Assembly: GCF_013401555.1 (NCBI RefSeq)
Contig: NZ_CP058552.1
Location: forward strand, 4,340,001-4,404,000
Reading direction: 5' to 3'
Source: Paenibacillus sp. E222
GTDB lineage: Bacteria > Bacillota > Bacilli > Paenibacillales > Paenibacillaceae
Length of the DNA stretch: 64,000 bases
Of the stretch, positions 8,913 to 17,786 are shown in pieces. Each line of letters opens with the position of its first letter. The stretch's first letter is position 1. The notes below the pieces were generated by a model. That model saw only the letters and a program-made list of their open reading frames with translations, had not been told where the DNA came from and ran no database searches. The position numbers were made by a program, and so were the translations under genes.

Positions 8913-9773
8913 CTACGGCAGCAGCGATTCCTTATTCATTGTCGCGTTTTTACGGAAATCTAGCGGAGCTTGATTATAGTATTTTTTGAACTGATGGTAG
9001 AAGTGGCTGACGTTCTCAAATCCCGCTTCCAGTGCAATCTCAAGCACACGAAGCTCAGTTGTGAGCAGCAAGTTTTTGGCTACATTCAGCCGAAGCTGAT
9101 TAATATACTCTGTTGGTGTCTGATTCAGATATTGACGAAAGGCACGGTTCACATGACCAACGCTTCGACCTGACAATTCATAGAGGGCATGAAGACCACG
9201 AATCATGTTTTCTTTCAGCTGCATTTTGGAGATCGCATGCTCAAGCCACAGCGGGAGAATGGGTTGTTCAATGGTTTCCAATTCAAAGAAATGCTGCGTA
9301 AAAATCTGAATAATCAACCCTTTTGCGTATACGCGAGCCTTCTTCTTATCCACTGTGGAGAGCATCATAATCCGTTCAAAGCTTCGAACCATCTCTGTCA
9401 TTTCTAACTGAGATAACATGGCAATCTGGGGAACGGGAGCCTGCAAGAGTCCTTGCGCATACTTCTGTTCATTCAAGTAGGCCAAAGCTTCTTCTATTAC
9501 TGCGGATCGACACGGGCTATTCAGAAAACGGCAGTCCTGAGTGCCTTCCGGTTCATAACGGTGAATATCATGCGGTCGAATAAAGACAAGGCAGCCCGGC
9601 CTTAAATGCTGGGTTGTTCCATTGACGATATGTTGGCACTGCCCTTCACTTAGAATGAAGAACTCGTAAAAGTCATGGGTATGCTCGGGTGACACTTTCG
9701 ATAAGGAATCGACCCAGAACGGATCTACGAGCAGGTCGGGATGGATGTGAGTAGACGCTGTGTATTTGATCAT
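8913..9773 (-). CDS. AraC family transcriptional regulator with cupin sensor domain
   Basis: Sugar-responsive type AraC regulator. The N-terminal cupin (about 1-140) has a typical EHTHDFYEFFILSEG ligand-pocket start and HLRPGCLVFIRPHDIHRYE turn. The C-terminal pair of helix-turn-helix units ends with FENVSHFYHQFKKYYNQAPLDFRK. The ATG at 9773 is chosen because GGAGAGG sits nine bases before it; the reading frame extends 21 codons further upstream without such a site. It is divergent from the beta-mannosidase gene and is the likely activator or repressor of that gene and perhaps the ABC importer behind it. Confidence 0.88.
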   Translation of the reverse strand: MIKYTASTHIHPDLLVDPFWVDSLSKVSPEHTHDFYEFFILSEGQCQHIVNGTTQHLRPGCLVFIRPHDIHRYEPEGTQDCRFLNSPCRSAVIEEALAYLNEQKYAQGLLQAPVPQIAMLSQLEMTEMVRSFERIMMLSTVDKKKARVYAKGLIIQIFTQHFFELETIEQPILPLWLEHAISKMQLKENMIRGLHALYELSGRSVGHVNRAFRQYLNQTPTEYINQLRLNVAKNLLLTTELRVLEIALEAGFENVSHFYHQFKKYYNQAPLDFRKNATMNKESLLP

Positions 9774-9813
9774 GGCTCGAACCTCTCCAATTATTGTTAA
9801 TGTCAAAATAGCA

Positions 9814-9826
9814 CACGAATTCCGTG
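9814..9826. promoter_or_regulatory. Imperfect palindrome in the AraC/beta-mannosidase divergent region
   Basis: CACGAATTCCGTG reads nearly the same on both strands and sits in the 127-base divergent region, 41 bases before the AraC start and 75 before the beta-mannosidase start. A regulator site is plausible, but there is only one copy and AraC proteins usually use direct repeats. Confidence 0.25.
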
Positions 9827-9900
9827 AACACAACATAAGAAAGTATGGAGACCTCTTGATAGAATGAAATAGATTACAAAGACATCAGGAGGTATCACAA

Positions 9901-12366
9901 ATGTTGCTTATCGATCTCAATGGCAGGTGGCAAATGAAGAGAGTGGATCATGCCGAATGGCTTCCGGCGACGGTTCCAGGTTCGGTCTTTAATGATTTGC
10001 TTCAAGCTGGACAAATGGAAGACCCTTACTACCGCGAGCAAGAGCAGGCGGCACTTGAACTGTGCAATTATGATTATGAATACAAACACTCTTTTGAAGT
10101 GAGCGCAGCGGATCTTAAGCATGACCGGATCATCCTGTTATGTGAAGGGTTGGATACGATTGGCGAATTGTTTCTAAATGAAATGAATATCGCAAATGTA
10201 AGTAACATGCACAGTACTTATGAAATCGATATTACCTCCTTTATCAAACAAGGTGAAAATACCATACACATTATTCTTCGTTCCCCTGTGGAGTATGTAC
10301 TGCGTAAACAAGCCGAGCGCCCGTTGATTAACTGCAGTGATGCAGTGGAAGGAATCTCCCATTTGCGTAAAGCACACTCCATGTTCGGTTGGGATTGGGG
10401 TCCACAATTACCTGATTTGGGAATCTGGCGAAATATCTCCATTCAAGGCTATGATCATGCCCGTTTGGAAGATGTCTACATTACACAGATGCATAGCGAA
10501 GGAAAGGTAACCTTAGATGTTCGCGTAAGGGCATCTGGTTGGGTCCAAGAAGAGCGGGAGATCACGGTCACATTAGATACTCCTTCCGGGGAGACATTGA
10601 AAGGATGCACGTCTGTCGTGAATGATGCGAATCATCATATCTGGATTGAAGTGGACCATCCCGAGTTATGGTGGCCGAATGGTCTGGGCAAACAGCCATT
10701 GTATCAGCTGAGCATTGCGCTTATGGAACAAGGCGTGGAGTTGGATCGTGATGTTAAGCGCATTGGACTGAGAACATTAACTGTGAAGCAAGAGCAGGAT
10801 CAGTGGGGGGAGTCCTTCGAATTCGAAGTGAACGGTGTATCTTTTTTCTCGATGGGTGCTGACTATATTCCGGAAGATAACATCTTGCCTCGCTGTAGCC
10901 CAGATCGGACAGAACGATTGATCAAGAGCTGTGCGCAAGCCCATTTCAATACAATTCGTGTCTGGGGTGGCGGACATTATCCGGAGAATTACTTTTATGA
11001 TTTGTGCGACGAATACGGCTTGATTGTATGGCAGGACTTGATGTATGCCTGCGGTGTATATGAACTGACTGAGGAATTCAAGAAATCAATTACAAAAGAG
11101 ACCATCGATAACATGAAACGCTTGCGTCATTATGCCTCATTGGGAATCTGGTGTGGAAACAATGAGCAGGAGATGGCTTGGGTTGAATGGGACTGGGCGA
11201 AGAAAACATCCTTACAGTTACAAGCAGACTATATTAAGCAATATGAAGTATTACTTCCGGCTATTGCGAAGGAATATGATCCGAACACGTTCTACTGGTT
11301 AGCTTCACCTTCATCCAAAGGCAGCTTTGACAATCCAAACGATGAAAATTACGGAGACATGCATTACTGGGATGTGTGGCATGGCAAGAAACCTTTTACC
11401 GAATTCCGCACATTGTTCCCGCGCTACATGTCCGAATTCGGATTGCAATCCTTTCCGAATCACAAGACCATAGAGACGTTTACGTTGCAGGAAGACCGCA
11501 ATATCTTCTCTCCGGTCATGGAATCTCATCAGAAGAATGGTACGGGCAATGAGAAAATTCTGTATTACATCGGGGAGACGTATCGCTTGCCAAAAGATTT
11601 CAATTCCCTGTTATACGCTTCACAGCTCATTCAGGCTGAAGGTATCTCATGTGGGGTAGAGCATTGGCGCAGACATCGTGGACGCTGTATGGGAGCACTG
11701 TACTGGCAGTTGAATGATTGCTGGCCTGTTGCTTCCTGGTCCAGTATCGATTACTTTGGTCGCTGGAAAGCACTGCATTATGCAGCCAAACGCTTTTTCG
11801 CGCCTGTTCTTGTATCGGCTCGGGAAGATGGTTCAAAGGTAGAACTTCACGTATCGAATGAGAGTAGGAGTGCTGTAAAAGGAGAATTGAAATGGAGGCT
11901 CATGGATTCGCAATCCAATGAAATCGTAGCTTCTTCAAAAGTGATTGATTTGAAAGCGTTATCAACCTCATTATTCGAACAGCTTGATTTCACTGAGATG
12001 CTCAATACAACTGCCAAGAAACGGAATACGTATTTACAGTTTTCCTTTGAGGTGGGTGGTGAAGTTGTCAGCGAAGGTACAGTGTTATTTGTGAAGCCAA
12101 AGCATTTTGATTTTATTGATCCTGCAATTGAGACCACGATGACGGAAGAAAAGGATCGTTTTGTTATTACGGTTGATTCGAAAGCCTTTGCACGGTTTGT
12201 GGAGCTGGATTTCAGTGAATTAGACGGTATTTTCAGTAACAATTATTTTGACTTGTTAGCAGGTGAAAGAAAGACCATTTCTCTGAGGAAAGATGATCTC
12301 AACAAACTGGCATCCCTTGAAGAACTGCAATCACAGCTAATCGTACGCAGCGTATTTGATTTGTAA
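9901..12366 (+). CDS. GH2 beta-mannosidase
   Basis: Beta-mannosidase of glycoside hydrolase family 2, cleaving beta-linked mannose from the non-reducing end. The N-terminal jelly roll contains WLPATVPGSVFNDLL and the sugar-pocket segment HSMFGWDWGPQLPDLGIW. The barrel carries the acid/base Glu422 in WCGNNEQEM and the nucleophile Glu512 in YMSEFGLQSFP. There is no signal peptide, so it acts inside the cell. AGGAGG precedes the ATG. An ABC importer follows after 111 bases with its own promoter. Together with the GH38 enzyme at 3-5.5 kb this supplies both alpha- and beta-mannoside cleavage, as needed for an N-glycan core or mannan fragments. Confidence 0.92.
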   Translation: MLLIDLNGRWQMKRVDHAEWLPATVPGSVFNDLLQAGQMEDPYYREQEQAALELCNYDYEYKHSFEVSAADLKHDRIILLCEGLDTIGELFLNEMNIANVSNMHSTYEIDITSFIKQGENTIHIILRSPVEYVLRKQAERPLINCSDAVEGISHLRKAHSMFGWDWGPQLPDLGIWRNISIQGYDHARLEDVYITQMHSEGKVTLDVRVRASGWVQEEREITVTLDTPSGETLKGCTSVVNDANHHIWIEVDHPELWWPNGLGKQPLYQLSIALMEQGVELDRDVKRIGLRTLTVKQEQDQWGESFEFEVNGVSFFSMGADYIPEDNILPRCSPDRTERLIKSCAQAHFNTIRVWGGGHYPENYFYDLCDEYGLIVWQDLMYACGVYELTEEFKKSITKETIDNMKRLRHYASLGIWCGNNEQEMAWVEWDWAKKTSLQLQADYIKQYEVLLPAIAKEYDPNTFYWLASPSSKGSFDNPNDENYGDMHYWDVWHGKKPFTEFRTLFPRYMSEFGLQSFPNHKTIETFTLQEDRNIFSPVMESHQKNGTGNEKILYYIGETYRLPKDFNSLLYASQLIQAEGISCGVEHWRRHRGRCMGALYWQLNDCWPVASWSSIDYFGRWKALHYAAKRFFAPVLVSAREDGSKVELHVSNESRSAVKGELKWRLMDSQSNEIVASSKVIDLKALSTSLFEQLDFTEMLNTTAKKRNTYLQFSFEVGGEVVSEGTVLFVKPKHFDFIDPAIETTMTEEKDRFVITVDSKAFARFVELDFSELDGIFSNNYFDLLAGERKTISLRKDDLNKLASLEELQSQLIVRSVFDL

Positions 12367-12430
12367 GTTGTTCCTTCGCTTTTTTTCTGATATTGCCAAT
12401 CCAATCGCTAGAAATCCGATCGTTGTTGTA

Positions 12431-12459
12431 TGTTACCGCTTTCAATTTATCTCTATACT
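12431..12459 (+). promoter_or_regulatory. Promoter with overlapping CcpA cre box before the ABC importer
   Basis: TGTTACCGCTTTCA at 12431-12444 matches the cre consensus TGWAANCGNTNWCA at all but one position. The same bases give a -35 (TGTTAC) that lies 17 bases before a -10 TATACT at 12454-12459. CcpA binding here would block the promoter, so carbon catabolite repression of the importer operon is expected. Visible match, inferred function. Confidence 0.55.
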
Positions 12460-12477
12460 GATGGCAGAGGTGGTTAA

Positions 12478-13371
12478 ATGATTGAACGACTGGCAAAATA
12501 CCGTTGGCAATATGTAATGATCCTCCCTGGTGCGATTCTGCTGCTTCTCTTCAGCTACATTCCGATGGTGGGCATCCAGGTGGCATTCAAGGATTTTCAC
12601 ATCGGCAGCACGATGTGGAGTAGTGAATGGGTTGGTTTGGAAAACTTCTCATTCTTGCAAGATGAACAGTTCTGGATTGTGGTGAAGAATACAATTTACA
12701 TCGCGATTCTCAAGTTTGTGTTTGGATTTCCAGCTCCTATTATTTTGGCATTGCTTATCAATGAGGTGAAAAACAACAAATACAAGCGGTTTGTCCAATC
12801 CGTTAGTTATCTTCCGCATTTCTTTTCGTGGATCGTGGTGGCTTACATTCTGCAATCCCTGCTGACGTTGGACGGCGGATTGGTCAATCAGTTGATAGAG
12901 AAGCTCGGGGGAGATTCAATCTTTTTCTTGGGATCCACGGAGTGGTTCCGGCCCATGATCGTAGTGAGCGGTTTATGGAAGGAGATTGGCTGGAATACGA
13001 TCTTGTATCTGGCGGCAATTACAACGATTGACCCGCAGCTCTATGAAGCCGCTAGGGTGGAAGGAGCAGGACGGCTCGCACAAATTCGCAACATAACCCT
13101 GCCGGGTATCATGCCGACCATCTCCATCGTGTTGATTCTCAGTATGCCTGGACTGATTGCAGTAGGCATGGATCAAATCTATCCTCTGATGAATCCGGCC
13201 AATCAGCCAGTCGCGGATGTGCTAGACACATATATTTTACGCAACGGCTTGCAGCAAGGTTATTTTGGAATGGCCACTGCAGTGGGTCTCCTTTCTTCGG
13301 TCATCAGTCTGGTGTTGGTACTGTGCACCAATCAGATGGCGCGAAAGTTCAACGGAGAGGGGCTTTGGTAA
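12478..13371 (+). CDS. Sugar ABC transporter permease, LplB type
   Basis: First inner-membrane subunit of an oligosaccharide importer (binding-protein-dependent permease). About six membrane segments are visible, beginning with YVMILPGAILLLLFSYIPMV. The ATPase-contact EAA loop is present as YEAARVEGAGRLAQIRNITLP. It is the first gene of a three-gene set (permease, permease, binding protein) without an ATPase gene; such Paenibacillus systems normally share a common MsmX-like ATPase encoded elsewhere. GAGGTGG sits close before the ATG. Its position beside the beta-mannosidase suggests a mannose-containing oligosaccharide as cargo. Confidence 0.88.
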   Translation: MIERLAKYRWQYVMILPGAILLLLFSYIPMVGIQVAFKDFHIGSTMWSSEWVGLENFSFLQDEQFWIVVKNTIYIAILKFVFGFPAPIILALLINEVKNNKYKRFVQSVSYLPHFFSWIVVAYILQSLLTLDGGLVNQLIEKLGGDSIFFLGSTEWFRPMIVVSGLWKEIGWNTILYLAAITTIDPQLYEAARVEGAGRLAQIRNITLPGIMPTISIVLILSMPGLIAVGMDQIYPLMNPANQPVADVLDTYILRNGLQQGYFGMATAVGLLSSVISLVLVLCTNQMARKFNGEGLW

Positions 13372-13372
13372 T

Positions 13373-14269
13373 ATGAGAACTTCTATGAGGGAACGGGTGG
13401 GCCAGACAATTATTGTGTTTCTATTGGCCCTTCTCTGTATCTCGGTAATCTATCCATTCACGTATATGCTCGCCGTTTCCTTGAACGTTGGCAGCGATGC
13501 GGCAAAGGGTGGTGTCTATCTGTGGCCTAGAGAGTTTACTTTGTACAATTACGAGGTTGTGCTTGGGAATTCGGTTATTCAACATGCCTACTTAATTACG
13601 ATATCCCGTACAATCGTAGGCACTTTTGTCGGCTTACTCATCACACTTCTTGCGGCTTATGGCTTGTCCTACCGGCAGCTTCCTTTCAGGAAATCCCTCC
13701 TGGGATACGTGCTGATTACGATGCTGTTTAGTGGGGGATTAATCCCTTTGTATATCCAGCTTAATCACTTGTCATTATTAAACTCATTCTGGGTGTATAT
13801 CATTCCGTCCGCGTTTTCGGCGTGGAATATGTTTGTGATGATGAAATTCATCCAGGGGATTCCGGAAGCACTGATCGAATCGGCTGAGATGGATGGTGCC
13901 AATCCTGTCCGCATTCTCTTCGTTATTATTATGCCGCTTTCGAAACCCATGCTTGCAGCCATTGGCCTTTTTACTGCAGTGGCGCACTGGAATGACTGGT
14001 TTTCTGGCGCATTTTATGTTTCAGATCAGAATCTGATTCCGGTTCAAACGTTTTTGCAACAATTGCTGTCTGCCCAGGATATCTCGACTGTCCTCGGGTC
14101 CAACAATAATCAGGAAGCGCTTGCCCGGGGCACCATGCTCTCTAACGTTACACTGATGTCCATCAAAATGGCGACAGTTATGGTAAGCGCGCTTCCGATC
14201 CTGTGTGTGTACCCATTCCTGCAAAAGTATTTTGTAAAAGGTGTGCTTATCGGCTCAGTAAAAGGATAA
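13373..14269 (+). CDS. Sugar ABC transporter permease, YtcP type
   Basis: Second permease of the importer. About six membrane segments, the conserved MLFSGGLIPLYI stretch, and the EAA loop IESAEMDGANPVRILFVIIMP. The C-terminus FLQKYFVKGVLIGSVKG is typical of YtcP proteins. The ATG at 13373, one base after the upstream stop codon and preceded by GGAGAGG, is preferred over the longer frame from 13265, which would overlap the first permease by more than 100 bases. Confidence 0.88.
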   Translation: MRTSMRERVGQTIIVFLLALLCISVIYPFTYMLAVSLNVGSDAAKGGVYLWPREFTLYNYEVVLGNSVIQHAYLITISRTIVGTFVGLLITLLAAYGLSYRQLPFRKSLLGYVLITMLFSGGLIPLYIQLNHLSLLNSFWVYIIPSAFSAWNMFVMMKFIQGIPEALIESAEMDGANPVRILFVIIMPLSKPMLAAIGLFTAVAHWNDWFSGAFYVSDQNLIPVQTFLQQLLSAQDISTVLGSNNNQEALARGTMLSNVTLMSIKMATVMVSALPILCVYPFLQKYFVKGVLIGSVKG

Positions 14270-14350
14270 CCCAATGAAAAATGAAAAATGAAGCAACAGA
14301 ATGGGTTTTCTAATCCTACAATTTCAAAATAACCGAGGGGGACGTATGTG
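14270..14350 (+). promoter_or_regulatory. Permease/binding-protein junction with weak hairpin
   Basis: AACCCA near 14268-14280 can pair with TGGGTT before TTTCT around 14303, with a long A-rich loop containing a short direct repeat of ATGAAAA. It could be a partial terminator or mRNA-stability element between the permeases and the binding protein. Weak. Confidence 0.25.
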
Positions 14351-15973
14351 ATGAGTTTACGTCAACAAAAGGGAAGAAAACTGGCGCTATTATCCTTGGC
14401 TCTACTGATGTTTGGGATAACGGCATGCTCAAGCAGCAGCACAGAGAGTGGCAGCAGTTCTGCAAATTCATTTAAGCTATGGCTGGGCTGGAATGCAACA
14501 ATTAATAACCAAAGTATGGTCCAAATGTATTGGAAAGAAAAGGAGCCGGGCATAGACGTTCGGCTGGAGGCTACGCAGGGCGATGTAATGACAGAGCTGA
14601 ACCTGAAATTGAATACCGGTGGCTTTGATGATGCAGCTCTGTTCTCACGTAGTGATGTCGTGACCACTGCGATGACGCGTTCGGGCAGCGTTCTTCCGCT
14701 GGAACAATACTTCGATATGCCGGATAAATATCCCGGGTTGGCTTCCATTCCGAAAATCTATCTCGATCAAATGAAAGCTTCGGACGGACATATCTATTCC
14801 ATTCCGACATGGTTTGATCAAAATCCCGATGATCCTTGGCCCGGTTGGGCTTCCTACGGCTGGTTTGTCCGTACAGATGTACTGGAGAAAACCGGCATGA
14901 CGATGGATGATTTGAAATCGTTGGAAGGTATAGAGAAATATTTGAGATTGTCTGCTGAGCAGAAGGATGAAAACGGGAAACCATTGATTCCTCTTAGTTT
15001 TCTGTCTGACGCAAGCGATGAAAATGTCATCCTGAGTACATTTGGCGTTACGGTCAGCACAGCGGGCGGCGTCATTCCAGTAGAGAAGCAAGGCAATGAT
15101 TATCAGTTTATCTATGACAATCCACAATATAAAGCGGCTTACCAATGGATGAACCACATGTTCCGGGAAGGGCTTCTGGATCACGAAGCGATTACAGACA
15201 AGAAGGAGCGTTACAAAGAGAAAAACAAATCCGGACGTGTAGCCATGAATGCAGGTGGTTTCTTTAATATGGACGCCCAGTTATGGGAGGTTCTCGATGG
15301 GCCAACCGATCCGGCATGGTACTATGATGTCATTCCCTATCCGAAAGTGGATGGCGTGAGTGAGATTGGCGCTAATCAGATTATCAATCCTTATCCTGCC
15401 AATGACGTTTTTATCAATAAAAATACTAAAAATCTCGATTCCATTCTTGCTTTCTTCGATTACACACTACAGCCAAAGCCCGAACAGCAGCAGGTCGTGA
15501 ATGAAGGTCCGCCAGGAGTGTTCTGGGATTGGGTGGATAAACCGTTAGGAAAATGGGTGTACACGGACGAGAAATATAAAGCTTTGCATGACTCTGGAGA
15601 TCAAGCGAAGAAGGCAAGCACGACGCCAGAGCTTTACGCGGCTTCTTCCTATAGTAACGACTGGTATCCATGGTGGAATTATGGGGTTACTGAACCAAAA
15701 GGAAGATTCAAAACGATCGAATTCACCGAAAAGATTGGCAAAATGGGTGGGACCCGGGTTGCTGAAAACTACGATATGGTGAAAGCCAAACCGGGTGGCT
15801 TATGGGAGAAGTATTTGCCTGAACTCGATAATGTGCGAAAAGAGTACAAAGCCAAGCTGATTATGGCTAAGGATGACTCACAATTTGAACAGGCTTGGAA
15901 TGATTTCCAGGCTGCACTGGAAAAACGAGCACATTGGAGTGAGCTCAAACAGGAATGGCATGAGGAGCTTTAA
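14351..15973 (+). CDS. Extracellular sugar-binding lipoprotein of the ABC importer
   Basis: Solute-binding protein that captures the sugar outside the membrane and delivers it to the two permeases encoded just upstream. The lipoprotein signal is clear: basic start, hydrophobic core LALLSLALLMFG and lipobox ITAC followed by a Ser-rich linker. The ~540-residue length fits the large LplA-type binding proteins. Many Trp and Tyr residues suit stacking on sugar rings. The ATG at 14351 lies nine bases after GAGGGGG; a GTG three bases earlier is also in frame. Binding specificity cannot be read directly. Confidence 0.88.
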   Translation: MSLRQQKGRKLALLSLALLMFGITACSSSSTESGSSSANSFKLWLGWNATINNQSMVQMYWKEKEPGIDVRLEATQGDVMTELNLKLNTGGFDDAALFSRSDVVTTAMTRSGSVLPLEQYFDMPDKYPGLASIPKIYLDQMKASDGHIYSIPTWFDQNPDDPWPGWASYGWFVRTDVLEKTGMTMDDLKSLEGIEKYLRLSAEQKDENGKPLIPLSFLSDASDENVILSTFGVTVSTAGGVIPVEKQGNDYQFIYDNPQYKAAYQWMNHMFREGLLDHEAITDKKERYKEKNKSGRVAMNAGGFFNMDAQLWEVLDGPTDPAWYYDVIPYPKVDGVSEIGANQIINPYPANDVFINKNTKNLDSILAFFDYTLQPKPEQQQVVNEGPPGVFWDWVDKPLGKWVYTDEKYKALHDSGDQAKKASTTPELYAASSYSNDWYPWWNYGVTEPKGRFKTIEFTEKIGKMGGTRVAENYDMVKAKPGGLWEKYLPELDNVRKEYKAKLIMAKDDSQFEQAWNDFQAALEKRAHWSELKQEWHEEL

Positions 15974-15994
15974 GGCAAGCAGTAATTAGGAGAC

Positions 15995-16024
15995 GGGGAC
16001 TGTCGAACGTGGCAGTTCCCTTTT
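15995..16024 (+). terminator. Terminator of the ABC importer operon
   Basis: GGGGACTG at 15995-16002 pairs with CAGTTCCC at 16013-16020 (8 bp, one G-U), followed by TTTT. Confidence 0.65.
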
Positions 16025-16183
16025 GGTATAAAAAAGTATACAATATCACAAATGCTATCCTACAGAACAAAAGTGTCTGAAGTGGCTCCATATTTCCAGG
16101 CGTTATCTAATAAATAGGTGCAATGTATGCATTTCGGTGCTAGACTACCAGTAAGAATCATTGTAAAGAAGGAGAGGAAAAGG

Positions 16184-16405
16184 ATGATTAAACATTTAGG
16201 TCGCATTAATGAATTGGCGAAAAAAGAGCGTGAAGAAGGCTTAACCAATGCGGAACGAGTTGAACAACAAGTATTACGAGAAGATTATTTACGGGAAATT
16301 CGTGGGCAAGTTCTAAACACTTTTTCAGTGCTTACCATACTTGATCCAGATGGAAATGATGTAACACCGGACAAAGTACGAAACGAAAAGGGAATCAGTT
16401 TGTAA
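16184..16405 (+). CDS. DUF896 family small protein (YnzC-like)
   Basis: A 73-residue cytoplasmic protein matching the DUF896/YnzC pattern: RINELAKKEREEGLT, then a helix with EQQVLREDYL, and ending LDPDGNDVTPDKVR. The family folds as a short helical hairpin; its biochemical role is not established, and in Bacillus a member lies in an SOS-controlled operon. The ATG at 16184, eight bases behind GGAGAGG-like sequence, gives the normal family length; the frame could start 22 codons earlier but without support. It stands alone here, and no clear LexA box was found in front. Confidence 0.85.
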   Translation: MIKHLGRINELAKKEREEGLTNAERVEQQVLREDYLREIRGQVLNTFSVLTILDPDGNDVTPDKVRNEKGISL

Positions 16406-16513
16406 GGAAAATAAAGGTTGTTGGAAGAACGAAAAGCCTCCGAGTATTCATTGACAGAAATGGTGTGGATAAATACACTTGCTTTGTAGTTGATTTCGTA
16501 GGATGCTTTTTAT

Positions 16514-16555
16514 ACACTTTATAAATATTCATTATAAAGGTATTGTATAAAGTGT
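16514..16555. repeat. AT-rich inverted repeat
   Basis: ACACTTTATA at 16514-16523 is the reverse complement of TATAAAGTGT at 16546-16555, with a second smaller inverted repeat (TTTATAA/TTATAAA) nested inside, followed by GTTTTATTATT. It may end transcription from the DUF896 gene or be an operator for the acetyltransferase. Confidence 0.35.
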
Positions 16556-16624
16556 GTTTTATTATTAATCTTAGCAGTTTGATTGATTTCATGTATCGAA
16601 GTATCTATAACAGGAGTTGATAAC

Positions 16625-17263
16625 ATGACTGAAGAAGAACGAATTTTTGATGGGATCTTATTTAGCCCCGGCCATCCTGACCTTAAGGCGATTAAGCTGC
16701 GCTCTCACAATCTTAGCAGTCAATACAGTCGTACTTTTGAGGATCAGACGGAGGAGCGCGAAGCATTACTCATGCAGATTCTGGGTCGAAAAGGAGAGCG
16801 TTGTTTTATACAAGGTCCCATTTTCTTTCATTATGGCGTTCACACAGAAATCGGCAACCATTTTTTTGCGAACTACAATTTGACCGTTCAGGATGATGCT
16901 AAGGTTACTATTGGTGATCATGTCAGCTTTGGACCTAATGTGACCATTGTTACACCGGTTCACCCTTTCATAGCTTCAGAACGTCGACAAATGCTCGACC
17001 AAAACGGGGAACCCAAGTCGCTCTGTTATGCTAAACCTGTCACCATCGGAAATGATGTTTGGATTTCGGCTAACGTCACCGTATGCGGCGGTGTTACCAT
17101 CGGTGACGGATGTGTCATTGGTGCAGGAAGCGTAGTGACCCAAGATATCCCTGAGGGTTCTTTTGCAGCGGGTGTACCCTGCAGAGTCATTCGTCCCATC
17201 ACAGAATCGGACAGCATGCGTTATAAACCGGAAGTCCTGGCTGATTGCAGCGTAATTGAATAA
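16625..17263 (+). CDS. Sugar O-acetyltransferase (maltose/galactoside acetyltransferase family)
   Basis: Acetyl-CoA-dependent O-acetyltransferase of the left-handed beta-helix (hexapeptide repeat) class, which caps sugars such as maltose or galactosides. The family cap region at the N-terminus is followed by hexapeptide turns from about residue 75. FANYNLTVQDDAKVTIGDHVSFGPNV and VTIGNDVWISANVTVCGGVTIGDGCVIGAGSVV-like repeats are easily seen, and the catalytic His lies in VTPVHPF. The ATG at 16625 has AGGAG eight bases before it; the frame extends 14 codons upstream without a ribosome site. A single-gene unit ending at a hairpin terminator. Confidence 0.88.
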   Translation: MTEEERIFDGILFSPGHPDLKAIKLRSHNLSSQYSRTFEDQTEEREALLMQILGRKGERCFIQGPIFFHYGVHTEIGNHFFANYNLTVQDDAKVTIGDHVSFGPNVTIVTPVHPFIASERRQMLDQNGEPKSLCYAKPVTIGNDVWISANVTVCGGVTIGDGCVIGAGSVVTQDIPEGSFAAGVPCRVIRPITESDSMRYKPEVLADCSVIE

Positions 17264-17346
17264 AAAGTGCTTAACGGTTTGTTTGTTTTTAGTTGGAAAA
17301 AGCAGTTCGTATGATGTGTCCCACTATCTTGGATATAAAATTTTCC

Positions 17347-17384
17347 CATTAAAAGTCGCTAATATAGCGGCTTTTTTGTTTTAA
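17347..17384 (+). terminator. Recurring terminator-like element, copy 1
   Basis: AAAGTCGCT pairs with AGCGGCTTT (9 bp, one G-U), followed by a T run and GTTTT. The same CCATTAAAAGTCGCT...AGCGGCTTTTTT block recurs near 23975, 33617 and 55803. Likely terminator of the acetyltransferase gene. Confidence 0.7.
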
Positions 17385-17534
17385 CATTGTAAGTTCTTGT
17401 TTCATTCCAGGATAAGTCCTTGTAACGATTAACGATTCGGAGTATTCACTCAGTGACAGGGTATAGAAATATGTGGTAAAATGTGACTACGGAGAATTGA
17501 TTTGAGTAACCTAATTCAATGGAGTTGATATAAG

Positions 17535-17786
17535 ATGGAGGACAAACAATTTAAGATTGGTCTATCTAAGAAAGACGGTCAGCTCGGCTTCGTTTTTACC
17601 CGTGGAGGGCCGCGTGAGGGTGCAGGAAGAAAGGGTATCGGCGTGACAAAGAAGGTTTCCTTAACTCTAACTGAAGAGATTTGGGAAGAAGTTGATCGTG
17701 AGTGTCAAGATCTAGAGATCTCTCGGTCTTCCTTTTTAAGGAATTTGATTGAGGCCTATTATGACGCTAATAAAAAAGGCAGGTGA
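17535..17786 (+). CDS. Ribbon-helix-helix-like small DNA-binding protein
   Basis: An 83-residue protein. Residues 24-34 carry the GGPREGAGRKG motif common in small proteins of plasmids, phages and mobile elements. Residues 38-78 fit a ribbon-helix-helix unit: beta strand KKVSLTLT, helix EEIWEEVDRECQDL, turn, then helix SRSSFLRNLIEAYYD. Residues 16-21 read QLGFVF, which fits the loose QLxLxL pattern of sliding-clamp-binding peptides. That match is short and unproven, but the next gene encodes a clamp. The stop overlaps the next start (GTGA), so the two proteins are made together. GGAG sits before the ATG, and a promoter-like GTGACA...TAAAAT lies near 17455-17485. Base and codon use looks more AT-rich than in the flanking sugar genes. 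Confidence 0.75.
   Translation: MEDKQFKIGLSKKDGQLGFVFTRGGPREGAGRKGIGVTKKVSLTLTEEIWEEVDRECQDLEISRSSFLRNLIEAYYDANKKGR

Noticed and set aside
8724..8963. 79-codon plus-strand frame after the two-component operon
   Set aside because: It runs through the terminator at 8817-8846 and into the end of the AraC gene, with no ribosome site or family match.
16040..16180. LexA box before the DUF896 gene
   Set aside because: A GAAC is present near 16073 but without a matching GTTC at the right spacing.
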